64,000 bases of DNA from Chitinophaga sancti (GCF_034424315.1 NZ_CP139972.1:3844001-3908000), one strand, 5' to 3'. Counted from the stretch's first letter, positions 36,278 through 45,099 are shown. Notes: generated by a model from the letters alone, not told the origin. Program-made: numbers and translations.

Positions 36278-37222
36278 ATGTTCGATCCTTCCAAATTACA
36301 AATGCTAGAAAACCGGCTGGTAAAGGTTTACCGCCATATCAGTAAAATTGCGCGTCGCCAGCAAATTACCTGTTTCAGGGTGTATGATGATGATATCAAT
36401 GAATTTCCTTTCAGTGTAGATCGCTATGACGATCATGTGTATGTATCTGAATATACCCGCCCGCATGGAATGGATGAGGAAAACCATGAATTGTGGCTGG
36501 ATAGCTCCCTTGAAGTGATTGCAAAGGTGCTGGAAGTTCCTTTGGGAAATATTTGGGTGAAGCAAAGACAGCGGAAAGTGAGCAGACAGGAGCAATATGA
36601 AAAGGTGTCATTTGAAAGCCATGAAGTAGTGGTGCATGAAGCCGGACTGAAATTCAAGGTGAACCTATCCGATTACCTGGACACGGGCTTGTTCCTGGAT
36701 CATCGCATTACCAGGGGAATGGTGCGGGCAGCATCGAAAGACATGAAAGTGCTGAACCTCTTTTGCTATACCGGGTCGTTTTCTGTGTATGCGGCGGCAG
36801 GTGGTGCGAGCGAGGTGGTGTCTGTGGATTTGTCAAAGACCTACCTGGCATGGGCAGAAGAAAATATGCAACTGAATGACCTGAAGGGGAACTTTCAGTT
36901 TGTACATGCTGATGTATTGCAATACCTGGATACCCTGCCGGCTGATTATTTTGACCTGGTGGTACTGGATCCTCCTACGTTTTCTAATAGCAAGCGAATG
37001 AAGGAGTTCCTGGATATTCAGCGGGATCATGTGTCTATTTTAAATAAGGTTTTGCACGCTACCAAACCAGGAGGCGTTGTGTACTTTAGTAATAATTACC
37101 GTAAGTTCCAGCTGGAAACAGAACAGATCCAGGCAAGTGCAATTAAGGATATTACCGGACAGACCATGCCTTTTGATTTTCAGCAGAAACTGATCAGGAA
37201 GTGTTTTAAGATTACTAAATAA
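36278..37222 (+). CDS. Free-standing RlmK-like 23S rRNA methyltransferase
   Basis: 314 residues from the ATG at 36278; the longer frame from 36227 would read through the terminator. The protein matches the C-terminal half of E. coli RlmKL over its length: the N-terminal CFRVYDDDINEF and VDRYDDHVYVSEY, then LSDYLDTGLFLDHRITRGM, LNLFCYTGSFSVYAA (SAM site), VVSVDLSKTYLAWAEENM and LDPPTFSNSKRM. RlmK makes m7G2069 in 23S rRNA. The RlmL/THUMP half is absent, so in this organism the two activities are on separate proteins or RlmL is lacking. Confidence 0.87.
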   Translation: MFDPSKLQMLENRLVKVYRHISKIARRQQITCFRVYDDDINEFPFSVDRYDDHVYVSEYTRPHGMDEENHELWLDSSLEVIAKVLEVPLGNIWVKQRQRKVSRQEQYEKVSFESHEVVVHEAGLKFKVNLSDYLDTGLFLDHRITRGMVRAASKDMKVLNLFCYTGSFSVYAAAGGASEVVSVDLSKTYLAWAEENMQLNDLKGNFQFVHADVLQYLDTLPADYFDLVVLDPPTFSNSKRMKEFLDIQRDHVSILNKVLHATKPGGVVYFSNNYRKFQLETEQIQASAIKDITGQTMPFDFQQKLIRKCFKITK

Positions 37223-37278
37223 GCCGTTTAACCTCATTTTTCATCTGGCTGTAGCTGTTAATTTTTCAAGATCGCACC

Positions 37279-38325
37279 ATGAAGATATTGGTAGCCGGAG
37301 ATTTCGAGCCAGACTACAACCGTACGAAAATTATCCTGGATGGTTTACGAACCATACCAGCAGTGTTCCTGTCTTTTTACAATTATAAGGAGCAAAGCAA
37401 GTGGAACCTTGCAGCCTTGCGTAAAGCCTGTAAGGAGGCGGATGTTATTTTTCTGCCTTCTTTTACTCACCAGGATGTGGCAATGATTAAATTCCTTTCA
37501 GGTAAACCGGTATTGTTTGATCCCCTCATCTCCAGATATCTCTCCAAAGTATTTGATTATAAAAAAGTTGCTAAGTTTTCCCCAAGGGCATTGAAGAATT
37601 ACCTGAAGGATAAAATCGCTATGCAGCTGGCAGACCTGGTTATCTGTGACACAGCGGGGCACCGGGATTATTATCATCGTACTTTCAATATTCCCCTGCG
37701 CAAACTACATGTTGTTCCTGTGGGAGTTAATACAGATGAATTCCAGCCTGCCCAGGCTTTGAAAGTGAGAGACACTTTTGTGGTAGGATTTTATGGCGGA
37801 TTTATTCCCCTGCAGGGCACCCGTATGATTGTGGAGACGGCGAAAGTATTGAAAGCCTATCCGGACATTCATTTCAGGTTGATTGGGAATGGATTTGAGT
37901 TTAAAGTTATCCAGCAACTAGTACAGGCTTATCAATTGAGTAATATTAGTTTAGCCGGTTGGGTGGCTTATGATCAACTGGCGGAAGAGATGAATCATTT
38001 TGATATTTGCCTGGGGATATTTGGGGAGACACTGAAAGCAGACCTGGTAATTCCTAATAAGATCTTTCATTATGCTGCGCTTGAGAAGGCTATTATCACG
38101 AAGGAATCTGCTGCTATCAGGGAGGTTTTTACTGATGGAAGGGATATTTTATTAACAGAAAATAAGGCGGAGGCGATTGCGGAAAAAATTCTTTTATTAA
38201 AAAACGATCAGGTGTTGAGGGGAAAACTGGCGAGAGGGGCTTATGAAACTGTTTCTGGGAGGTATAGCCATCGTGCGATTGGACAAATGGTGTATGAACT
38301 GGCTAAGCAACTTATGCCTGCGTAG
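37279..38325 (+). CDS. Glycosyltransferase, GT4 type
   Basis: 348 residues. N-terminal Rossmann half (MKILVAGDFEPDYNRTKIIL) and C-terminal GT4 half with HVVPVGVNTDEF, VVGFYGGFIPLQGTRMIVETA, RLIGNGFEFKVIQ, VSLAGW-like NISLAGWVAYDQL and AIITKESAAIREVF, which holds the conserved Glu residues near the sugar-nucleotide site. No membrane segments. Sugar donor and acceptor are unknown; a role in surface polysaccharide or LPS assembly is likely. It is convergent with another GT4 gene and its last codons lie within a 40-bp repeat shared with that gene's end. Confidence 0.85.
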   Translation: MKILVAGDFEPDYNRTKIILDGLRTIPAVFLSFYNYKEQSKWNLAALRKACKEADVIFLPSFTHQDVAMIKFLSGKPVLFDPLISRYLSKVFDYKKVAKFSPRALKNYLKDKIAMQLADLVICDTAGHRDYYHRTFNIPLRKLHVVPVGVNTDEFQPAQALKVRDTFVVGFYGGFIPLQGTRMIVETAKVLKAYPDIHFRLIGNGFEFKVIQQLVQAYQLSNISLAGWVAYDQLAEEMNHFDICLGIFGETLKADLVIPNKIFHYAALEKAIITKESAAIREVFTDGRDILLTENKAEAIAEKILLLKNDQVLRGKLARGAYETVSGRYSHRAIGQMVYELAKQLMPA

Positions 38326-38353
38326 CCTGCATATGAGCAGGGATTTTTCTAAG
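38314..38353. repeat. Direct repeat, copy 1 (about 40 bp)
   Basis: Begins ATGCCTGCGTAGCC and ends AGGGATTTTTCTAAG. About 95% identical to copy 2 at 38399-38439. It covers the last four codons of the plus-strand glycosyltransferase. Confidence 0.85.
38326..38348 (+). terminator. Short hairpin after the plus-strand glycosyltransferase
   Basis: CCTGC/GCAGG stem with a 6-base loop followed by GATTTTT, within copy 1 of the direct repeat. Confidence 0.5.
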
Positions 38354-38387
38354 TATGTGTATTCTAAATTTCACATCCCTGCGTACA

Positions 38388-39518
38388 TCAAATTTTACAT
38401 GCCTGCGTAGCCGACATATGAGGCAGGGATTTTTCTAAGCTGGAAAGGTCAATCCCCGCTCCCATTTCATATAATAATTCCAGGTAAGATTGGGTAATGC
38501 ACGACAAACTATGCCTTTCTGTTGTATAGACAAACGCACGTCTGGCAACTGATTCTCTCCTGGCAGGTTCTTCCAGCAAGGACTGTATACCAGCCGCCAA
38601 TTGTTCCGGCTGATGGATTTCGCAGGAAACGGCCCTGCCTCCCTGGACAAGATCTGACAAGCCACCGGCATTTGTAGACACCACAGGAACCCTGTACATG
38701 AAAGCATCCAGCACACTACTTCCCAATCCTTCCTGTTCGGAGCTCATGGTAAAGATGTCGAGTACAGAAAAGATATCCTCCACGTTTTCATAAAAACCCA
38801 TTAGTTTATACACATCTCCCAGGCCATATTCTTCAATTTTATCCCGCATTTGTTGTTCCAGCTCTCCCGTTCCAAAGTGCAGGAATACAAAATCACGACG
38901 AACAGCCGCCAGTTTACGGATGGCCTCGATCATGGTGAATGGATCTTTATGTTGAACAAGGGCGGCAGTTGTACCAATCAGGTGTAAGGAAGAATGTATG
39001 CCAGCTTCTCTGAGGATTTGTTCCGCTCTTAGTCTATCCAGTTTCTTTGCAATTATGGCACTGGAGATGAGGCGGACATCTTTTGCCCCAAAATCGGTGA
39101 GGATGCCTTTGATAGCATTGCTGATGGCAATGACCTGATCCGTCAGTTTGTATTTGAATAAGGTCATTTTACCATGGGGAACAAAATCCACGCGACGGGT
39201 GAAAATGATCTTTGCCCGGTGAAAGGGCTTGGAAAGAATAGCATATGTAAGGATATGGGAAGACTGCGCGTGAAGGACATCATAGCGGCTTCCCTTGAAG
39301 ATCAGGAAGAATAGCACCCCAAAAATGCTGGTAAATGAATGGGTTTTAAAACCTTTTTCATTTGCCTTTTTCTGAAGCGGGTAGTTTTTTCTACAGAGCA
39401 GTTCTACATTGAGGCCCGCGTCTTTGAACCCGGACATGGTATACATAGTCTGCCGTTCACCTCCCCGCCATCCACGCTCGAAGTTTAGTTCAAGAATCTT
39501 AACTGACTTGCTATGCAT
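38388..39518 (-). CDS. Glycosyltransferase, GT4 type
   Basis: 376 residues. KILELNFERGWRGGERQTMYT shows the GG-E pattern of GT4 N-termini; the C-terminal half has LHLIGTTAALVQHKDPFTM, FLHFGTGELEQQMRD, YKLMGFYENVEDIFSVLDIF and SSEQEGLGSSVLDAFMYRVP (E-x7-E-like motif that holds the nucleotide sugar). No signal peptide or membrane anchor. Probably adds a sugar in surface glycan assembly. Its last 13 codons lie within copy 2 of the 40-bp direct repeat, so its C-terminus may have been replaced or extended by that duplication. Confidence 0.87.
   Translation of the reverse strand: MHSKSVKILELNFERGWRGGERQTMYTMSGFKDAGLNVELLCRKNYPLQKKANEKGFKTHSFTSIFGVLFFLIFKGSRYDVLHAQSSHILTYAILSKPFHRAKIIFTRRVDFVPHGKMTLFKYKLTDQVIAISNAIKGILTDFGAKDVRLISSAIIAKKLDRLRAEQILREAGIHSSLHLIGTTAALVQHKDPFTMIEAIRKLAAVRRDFVFLHFGTGELEQQMRDKIEEYGLGDVYKLMGFYENVEDIFSVLDIFTMSSEQEGLGSSVLDAFMYRVPVVSTNAGGLSDLVQGGRAVSCEIHQPEQLAAGIQSLLEEPARRESVARRAFVYTTERHSLSCITQSYLELLYEMGAGIDLSSLEKSLPHMSATQACKI
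38399..38439. repeat. Direct repeat, copy 2 (41 bp)
   Basis: Second copy of the repeat at 38314-38353, with one inserted base and a dinucleotide change. It encodes EKSLPHMSATQAC at the end of the minus-strand glycosyltransferase. Confidence 0.85.
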
Positions 39519-39619
39519 TGATTTCCCACGTTTAATAGTTCAATTCCAAAATAGGTTGCGATAACAAGAGGTTAGATATTTTCAGGGGGCAAAGTTTAAA
39601 AGACAGCGGGCAGCTTTAA

Positions 39620-39662
39620 CAAAGTTTAACAGTTGAGGTGGGAAATCCACTGTTAAACTTTG
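39620..39662 (-). terminator. 14-bp inverted repeat after the VWA gene
   Basis: CAAAGTTTAACAGT and ACTGTTAAACTTTG with a 15-base loop. It ends nine bases from the VWA stop codon; no long T run follows. Confidence 0.6.
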
Positions 39663-39670
39663 CAATCCAA

Positions 39671-41464
39671 TTAATAAATACTTTTATTCTTTTTTAGGTC
39701 TTTCACCAGCTTGATAAATTCCTTACGATAATTTCCCTGATCATCTCCCTGAGACTTTTTAGCTATTTCTAACACCATTTTGCTATCCCCCTCTCCTTTA
39801 TAGGCTGAATGCCTTAACAATAAGCCGCATAGTGCAACGGCGGATGCAAAACGGAAATCGGTATCAGCATCTTCGAAGGCTACACAGGAATCGGGGATCT
39901 GGTGCCAGATAGTATGAAATGAGGAGTCTGTTGGCAATTGGAAATTTATTTTTATTTGCGCCAAAAGGCTGTCAGCGGGTTTGAATACGACCTCTGTATC
40001 CCGGAGAGTTCCTCCTTCTGTTCCGGGTACGATCTCATACATTGCGAGCGCGCAATGCCCCGCTCCTACTATTCCTCCGGATACACGACCGCCTGTTGTA
40101 TCTGCATTGCTGATCACTTTATTTTCATATCCAATCAGGCGATAGGATTTAACCATGGCAGGGTTGAAGTAGACTTCTGCCTGTACATCTTTGGCCACTG
40201 TAAACAAGGTGCCTCCAAATTCGCGGGCGAAGATCTTACTGGCTTCTTCAAGATTATCAATGTAGGCGAAGTTGCCATTGCCTTTGCTGGAAAGGGTTTG
40301 GAGCTTGCTATCTTTGTAATCACGCATGCCGAAACCGAGGCAGGTCAGTAGTACGCCACTCTCTTTTTTGCTTACAATGAGTTCTTCCATATCCACATCA
40401 CTGGTCTGCCCCACGTTGAAATCACCATCAGTCGCCATGATCACCCTGTTATTACCATCTTTGATAAAGTTGTCCTGGGCCAGGCGGTAAGCGAGTTTGA
40501 TGGCGGCTTCTCCTGCTGTAGCGCCGCCAGCACTGAGGTTATCGATCGCATTGAGGATTTTATCTTTCTGATCTCCGGGCGTACTGGGCAAGATAATACC
40601 GGGTGCACCTGCGTAGGCAACGATTGCTACATGGTCGTTCTTCCTAAGATTATTGACAAGGATGCGGAAGGCGGCTTGTAGCAAGGGTAGTTTATTGGCA
40701 GGGGCCATAGAGCCGGAGGCATCGATCAGGAATACGAGATTGCTGGGAGGCAGGCTATCGGTATGCATGACGGCACCTCTTATAGCAATTTGCAACAGGC
40801 GGTGCTCCGGTTTCCAGGGGCAGGTGGCGTAGCTGCTATAGATGGCTAAGGTCTGGTCTTTGGGGGGAGGCAGGTAGTGGTAGTTAAAGTAATTAAGCAT
40901 TTCTTCGATACGCACGGCATCGACAGGGATCTTTTCTTTGAGGTGAATAAAACGGCGGATATTGCTATAGGCGGCCCTGTCTACATCTACAGCGAATGTG
41001 GAGTGGCTGCGGATCAGGGTTTTCATGAACTGATTTTCGTACATGGTGCCATAGGTTTCGTCGAAGAAGACGCGGGTACCCATGCTGGTATTGCCATAGT
41101 TTGGATTGGGTCCGGAAGAGGAGCGATCGCGGGCAATAGCTTTGGCTTTGGCGATGGCGTCCTGGGGGTTGTCGATGGCATCGAGTTGAACGAGGATACG
41201 GTTATACACACTGACAGGAACCCTTTTAGGGCGGTATTTATCCAGCTGGAAGAGTAATATAGCGTCCTGGGAAGGCACCGCAATCCGAAAAAGCCCGTAC
41301 TGGTTAGTAGCGACTTTTGCGGTATCATTGATCACTGAGATTAATACACCGGGTAAGGGATTGTGTGAAATACTATCCTCTACGGCTCCGGTGATGTAAA
41401 TTTTCTGTGCATTCGCAGGTACAAGGATTAGCAGGCTGGCAAGCAGCATCAGGAGCTTTTCCAT
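39671..41464 (-). CDS. Exported VWA-domain protein, YfbK-like, with N-terminal regulatory-like domain
   Basis: 597 residues. Signal peptide (LLASLLILVPANAQ), then a carboxypeptidase-regulatory-like beta domain (about 20-95: GAVEDSISHNPLPGVLISV), a YfbK-type N-terminal region (about 135-200: SHSTFAVDVDRAAYSNIRRF, EEMLNYFNY), a von Willebrand A domain whose MIDAS motif is LIDASGSM, and a DUF3520-like C-terminus (ILVPEKGS-type region, QIKINFQLPTDSS). YfbK proteins are exported metal-binding proteins without a settled role. The hpt gene lies upstream, separated by a terminator. The protein may bind surface ligands or assist envelope assembly. Confidence 0.87.
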   Translation of the reverse strand: MEKLLMLLASLLILVPANAQKIYITGAVEDSISHNPLPGVLISVINDTAKVATNQYGLFRIAVPSQDAILLFQLDKYRPKRVPVSVYNRILVQLDAIDNPQDAIAKAKAIARDRSSSGPNPNYGNTSMGTRVFFDETYGTMYENQFMKTLIRSHSTFAVDVDRAAYSNIRRFIHLKEKIPVDAVRIEEMLNYFNYHYLPPPKDQTLAIYSSYATCPWKPEHRLLQIAIRGAVMHTDSLPPSNLVFLIDASGSMAPANKLPLLQAAFRILVNNLRKNDHVAIVAYAGAPGIILPSTPGDQKDKILNAIDNLSAGGATAGEAAIKLAYRLAQDNFIKDGNNRVIMATDGDFNVGQTSDVDMEELIVSKKESGVLLTCLGFGMRDYKDSKLQTLSSKGNGNFAYIDNLEEASKIFAREFGGTLFTVAKDVQAEVYFNPAMVKSYRLIGYENKVISNADTTGGRVSGGIVGAGHCALAMYEIVPGTEGGTLRDTEVVFKPADSLLAQIKINFQLPTDSSFHTIWHQIPDSCVAFEDADTDFRFASAVALCGLLLRHSAYKGEGDSKMVLEIAKKSQGDDQGNYRKEFIKLVKDLKKNKSIY

Positions 41465-41496
41465 TTTGTTTCTGCATCAGTTAATGTAATATAAGC

Positions 41497-41535
41497 AAAA
41501 AATCCCTCCTGTTTTTAAGGCAGGAGGGATTTTTT
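41497..41535 (-). terminator. Terminator after hpt
   Basis: 15-bp perfect stem AAAAAATCCCTCCTG / CAGGAGGGATTTTTT with a 9-base loop. Confidence 0.9.
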
Positions 41536-41575
41536 GAGTATTTGAATTTTTGCTTTACCCAGGGTAATACAAAAA

Positions 41576-42118
41576 CTAAGCTTGTTCTACTAACTGGTAA
41601 ATTTCAGGCAGGTTTCTACCCAGGCCATCATAGTCTAAGCCATAGCCCAGCAGGAATTTATTTGGTACACTAAAACCAAGATAATCGATATTGATCGGAT
41701 ACTTCATTGCTTCAGGTTTAGTGAGCAGGGAAGTGACTAACAGTTTTTTAGGCTGCTGATGTTCTAATTGTGGCAGGAACTGGCTGAGTGTTTTTCCTGT
41801 ATCTACGATGTCTTCCAGGATGACTACCGTGCGGCCAAAGAGGTCTTCATCCAGGCCGATTGCCTGCACTACGGTGCCGGTCGATTTCATGCCTTTGTAA
41901 GAAGCGAGTTTGATAAACGAGATCTCTGCTTCTATGGTCAGGTATTTAAAAATATCAGCGGCGAACATGAAGGAACCGTTGAGGATGGCGATGAATAATG
42001 GTTTTTCACCTTTCAGGTCATTGCTGATCGCGGCTGCTAATTCCTGGATTCGGGATTGCAGTTTGTCTGCTGTGATGTAAGGTGTGAATTGTTTGTCATG
42101 AACCTTTATAACGGACAT
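41576..42118 (-). CDS. hpt: Hypoxanthine phosphoribosyltransferase
   Basis: 180 residues, the usual length. The PRPP-binding motif is VVILEDIVDTGKTLSQFL. LFIAILNGSFMFAADI (PP-x-G loop region), SFIKLASYKGMKSTG (flexible loop) and VPNKFLLGYGLDYDGLGRNLP near the C-terminus are diagnostic of the HPRT family. The enzyme makes IMP from hypoxanthine and PRPP (and possibly GMP from guanine), recycling purines. Monocistronic, with a strong terminator. Directly upstream is a 48-bp tandem repeat array that may contain or displace its promoter. Confidence 0.95.
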   Translation of the reverse strand: MSVIKVHDKQFTPYITADKLQSRIQELAAAISNDLKGEKPLFIAILNGSFMFAADIFKYLTIEAEISFIKLASYKGMKSTGTVVQAIGLDEDLFGRTVVILEDIVDTGKTLSQFLPQLEHQQPKKLLVTSLLTKPEAMKYPINIDYLGFSVPNKFLLGYGLDYDGLGRNLPEIYQLVEQA

Positions 42119-42170
42119 GTGTTTCCTTATTTACGATTGATTAAATTTTGTTGTTGCCGGATGATTTGTT

Positions 42171-42378
42171 TTGTGATTGGATTCATTAATGTTCGATTTT
42201 TACAATAAACAAATCCTTTGTGATTGGATTCATTAAGTGTTTGATTCTTGCAATAAATAAATCCTTCGTTACTGAATTCATTAAGTGTTCGATTCTTGCA
42301 ATAAATAAATCCTTCGTTACTGAATTCATTAAGTGTTCTATTCTCGCAATAAATAAATACTTCGTTATTGAATTCTTA
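42171..42378. repeat. 48-bp tandem repeat array, about 4.3 copies
   Basis: Units at 42171-42217 (47 bp), 42218-42265, 42266-42313, 42314-42361 and a partial unit to 42378. Shared core ATTCATTAAGTGTT followed by ATTC and GCAATAAATAAAT. Copies 3 and 4 differ at only a few bases, copy 1 is the most diverged. The array occupies most of the gap between hpt and the LysM gene. Confidence 0.95.
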
Positions 42379-42412
42379 CCTATTCAAATTATCCTCTTTT
42401 GCATTCACCCTA

Positions 42413-44320
42413 TTATTGTACTCTCCCAACTAAAAGCCTTTGACCGATTTTTATATCGTATCCTTCCAGTTGATTCCATTCCCTTAACTGTTCTACTGTT
42501 ACATTAAAGCGTTTAGATAAACCGTATAAGGTTTCTTTGGAAGTGACGTCGTGATATAACAGATTACCTACCTGAATAGTTTCCTCACCTGATGCGGGTG
42601 TTGAAGGAGTCTGCTGCGCAGCGGGTGTAGATGCTACTGGCTGAGCAGGGGAGCTTGCTGGTGTAGATGCAGCTGGAGTCGTCGTTATTGGTGTTGTTGC
42701 TACCGGTGTTGGTGCAGGTGCTCCGGTATTAGTGCTAACCGGAGGTGCAGGTGTAACCGAAGTAACAGGTGTTGATGCTGTTGGTGTTGAGGTAGGTGTG
42801 TCTACACTTGCAGATGTATTTGCTACAGGTTTTACTGGTGCCGGTGCAGGTGTAGCCGGAGTAACAGGTGTTGATGTCGTTGCTGTCGGTGTTGAGGTAG
42901 GTGTGCCTACACTTGCAGATGCATTTACTACAGGTTTTACTGGTGCTGATGCAGCTGTTCCTACACTTGCGGATGCATTCACTACAGGTGAAGTAGCAGT
43001 AACTGTTCCTGTTGCAACTGGTGCCGGATTATAAGTTGGCTTGGCAGCTGTTGGTGTTGTTGATGCAGGGGCCGGATTGTATGCCGGCTTCGCCGCTGTG
43101 GCAGCTGGTTTTGCGACTGTATTACCAGCAGCTGCATTAGCGGGAGTACTATTCCCTGCCGGTGTCACATCACCAATCTTCTTCAAATCATCCACCATTC
43201 CATCAGGCAATTTATTTACCTGTTGTTTTGATTGCGCCGGTTGTTGCTGTGCCAGCTGTTGTTGCCGTTCCATCTCGGTCTTCACATCATCCACTATCTG
43301 CTTAGGATTCAGGTCTCCTTCTGTTAGATCTTCCGGCGGTGGTATCTTTGCCAGTTCAGGCTTTGTGCTTGCATAGCCCTGCAGTGCCAAACGCTGGCCG
43401 GCAGCAGGTTCTTCTCCTTCCTTCATCTTGTTACGACGGCGTAACCAGCGTAACTGTATCCCTTCTGCCTGGGAAATATCATACATCGTTTCACCCTGCT
43501 TCACTACGTGAAAATCATTCTTACCGGATTTCCCCTTCTTCTCCAAAAAGATATAATTGCTCTTCGGCAAAGGATCATCATTTGCCAGATCATTATACTT
43601 CACAAGATTACGCAGCTTGATATCCTTTTCATTCGCGAGCTGTATCAATGCAGTACCCGCCTGTGCATACAGCACTTTACGGCCATTGATTTCAAATACG
43701 CCGGATGGAATGGGTTTATCAGCAGCTGCATTGCCGTTTCCGGTAGCGGAGTTCGAAGTTTTTGTAGATGTACCTGTGGAAGGTTTAGACCTGGCTACCA
43801 GGCCCTCTCCTTCCATCGTATATTGCTGTAAGTTATAGTCTTCGATTACCTTGATCAATTGCTGCGGATATGTTTTGCTGGTAGCATAACCCGCCTGCTT
43901 CAGTCCATATGCCCATGACTTGTAATCTTCCATCTGAAACTGGAAGAGGAATGAATAACGTGGGTTATTCTTCAGGAAGTCAGAGTGATCCTTGTATGAA
44001 TCAGCAGCTGTACTGTATTTGCGAAAACATTCCTGGCGTGCATCATCATCATAGTTCACAGTTTCACCTGCCCAGTTGTTTTTACACTTGATACCAAAGT
44101 GATTGTTGGAATTCTGTACCAGCCAGCTATTGCCGGACTGTGTTTCCAATACGCCCTGTGCCAGGGTAATGGAAGCCGGGATTCCACTCCGCTTCATTTC
44201 ATCGATTGCGATATCCTTATACGTCGCAATGTATTGCGGTGTCGAGGTGCCCTGTGCTTTCACCAATGGCATGCAGCCAATTAGAAAACTGACCGTGAAA
44301 AAGTATCTCCTTAGTTGCAT
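42413..44320 (-). CDS. Exported glucosaminidase with two LysM domains
   Basis: 635 residues. Signal peptide ending LVKAQG. Residues 30-170 form a FlgJ/Auto-type glucosaminidase domain; the catalytic Glu is in ITLAQGVLETQSGNSW, followed by NNHFGIKCKN and YATSKTYPQQLIKVIEDYNL. A first LysM lies at about 272-315 (FHVVKQGETMYDISQAEGI). A Pro/Ala/Thr/Ser linker of over 200 residues with internal duplications follows, and a final LysM at about 585-632 (TSKETLYGLSKRFNVTVEQL). It likely cuts the peptidoglycan glycan strand while held by LysM. The linker probably spans the wall or surface. Confidence 0.92.
   Translation of the reverse strand: MQLRRYFFTVSFLIGCMPLVKAQGTSTPQYIATYKDIAIDEMKRSGIPASITLAQGVLETQSGNSWLVQNSNNHFGIKCKNNWAGETVNYDDDARQECFRKYSTAADSYKDHSDFLKNNPRYSFLFQFQMEDYKSWAYGLKQAGYATSKTYPQQLIKVIEDYNLQQYTMEGEGLVARSKPSTGTSTKTSNSATGNGNAAADKPIPSGVFEINGRKVLYAQAGTALIQLANEKDIKLRNLVKYNDLANDDPLPKSNYIFLEKKGKSGKNDFHVVKQGETMYDISQAEGIQLRWLRRRNKMKEGEEPAAGQRLALQGYASTKPELAKIPPPEDLTEGDLNPKQIVDDVKTEMERQQQLAQQQPAQSKQQVNKLPDGMVDDLKKIGDVTPAGNSTPANAAAGNTVAKPAATAAKPAYNPAPASTTPTAAKPTYNPAPVATGTVTATSPVVNASASVGTAASAPVKPVVNASASVGTPTSTPTATTSTPVTPATPAPAPVKPVANTSASVDTPTSTPTASTPVTSVTPAPPVSTNTGAPAPTPVATTPITTTPAASTPASSPAQPVASTPAAQQTPSTPASGEETIQVGNLLYHDVTSKETLYGLSKRFNVTVEQLREWNQLEGYDIKIGQRLLVGRVQ
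42744..42990. repeat. Internal direct repeats in the LysM gene linker
   Basis: About 99-105-bp copies start at 42744 and 42843 (both opening GGTGCAGGTGTA), with a partial third copy of the last part at about 42957-42990. They encode the ASASVGTPTSTPT-type linker segments. Likely a length-variable region. Confidence 0.8.
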
Positions 44321-44360
44321 GTATATGAATTTAATGGGTTCGTTTTTGAATAAAATTGTG

Positions 44361-44394
44361 CCTCCTGGTTGTTGTTAAATTCGCTTTCAGGAGG
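44361..44394. other. Dyad upstream of the LysM glucosaminidase gene
   Basis: CCTCCTG (44361-44367) and CAGGAGG (44388-44394), 20-base spacer, about 40-75 bases upstream of the start codon. Possible operator or leader hairpin. Confidence 0.35.
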
Positions 44395-44454
44395 ACAAAT
44401 TTGTAGGAATGATATCTAATCAGGTCAGTCAATCAAATTCAACAAAAGCCAATC

Positions 44455-45099
44455 TCAACTCTTCTTCCTGATCATCAGCAATCCATCACGCAGCGTAAGC
44501 AATAACTGTTCCGAACGCCCATCTGCAGCCACTTTCTCACAAAATTTTACCATCGCTTTAGCATTATTGCTTTGCTGCGCACTTTCCAGCAAAGTCTCCC
44601 CATGAAACATCACATTATCTGCTAAAATAATTCCGCCAGGACGTAATTTATCCCACACGAGATCATAATATTTCTCATACCCTACCTTGTCTGCGTCAAT
44701 AAATACCAGGTCAAATACTTCGTCAAACTGCGCGATGATATCCGCAGCTTTGCCAATATGCATTTTGATCTTATCAGAAAGGCCAGCCTTCTCAAAGTAA
44801 CGCAAGCACATATCTTCTCTTTCTTCGTTCATGTCAATGGTATGCAATATACCTGCAGGCGTAAGCCCCTGCGCCAGGCAAATGGCAGAGTATCCTGTAT
44901 ATGTCCCTAGTTCAAGGATCCTTTCCGGACGCAGCATATGGCTCACCATGCTAAGGAACTGCCCCTGCAGGTGACCACTCAGCATATGCGGCTGCTCTAC
45001 CTTCAGGTTTGTTTCCCTGTTCAACAGCCGTAGCACCTCACTTTCCGGGCTTGTGTACTTCTCTGCAAACGCTTCCACGTTGGCTGGAATTATATCCAT
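44455..45099 (-). CDS. SAM-dependent O-methyltransferase (family 3)
   Basis: 214 residues from the ATG at 45099; the frame is open 32 codons further but those residues are unlike the family. MLSGHLQGQFLSMVSHMLRPERILELGTYTGYSAICLAQGL is motif I (SAM site); TIDMNEEREDM, DLVFIDADKVGYEKYYDLVW (metal-binding Asp) and GGIILADNVMFHG (metal-binding Asp-Asn) follow. These enzymes methylate catechol-like hydroxyls with Mg2+. The substrate is unknown. It lies downstream of the LOG gene on the same strand, with 114 bases between. Confidence 0.9.
   Translation of the reverse strand: MDIIPANVEAFAEKYTSPESEVLRLLNRETNLKVEQPHMLSGHLQGQFLSMVSHMLRPERILELGTYTGYSAICLAQGLTPAGILHTIDMNEEREDMCLRYFEKAGLSDKIKMHIGKAADIIAQFDEVFDLVFIDADKVGYEKYYDLVWDKLRPGGIILADNVMFHGETLLESAQQSNNAKAMVKFCEKVAADGRSEQLLLTLRDGLLMIRKKS

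Noticed and set aside
42171..42378. CRISPR-like array
   Set aside because: The units are directly adjacent with no unique spacers, are AT-rich and not palindromic, and no cas gene is near.
42220..42507. Plus-strand frame encoding a 16-residue repeat (FIKCSILAINKSFVTE)
   Set aside because: It exists because the repeat unit is 48 bases long; it has no promoter, overlaps the end of the LysM gene, and has no protein-like composition beyond the repeat.
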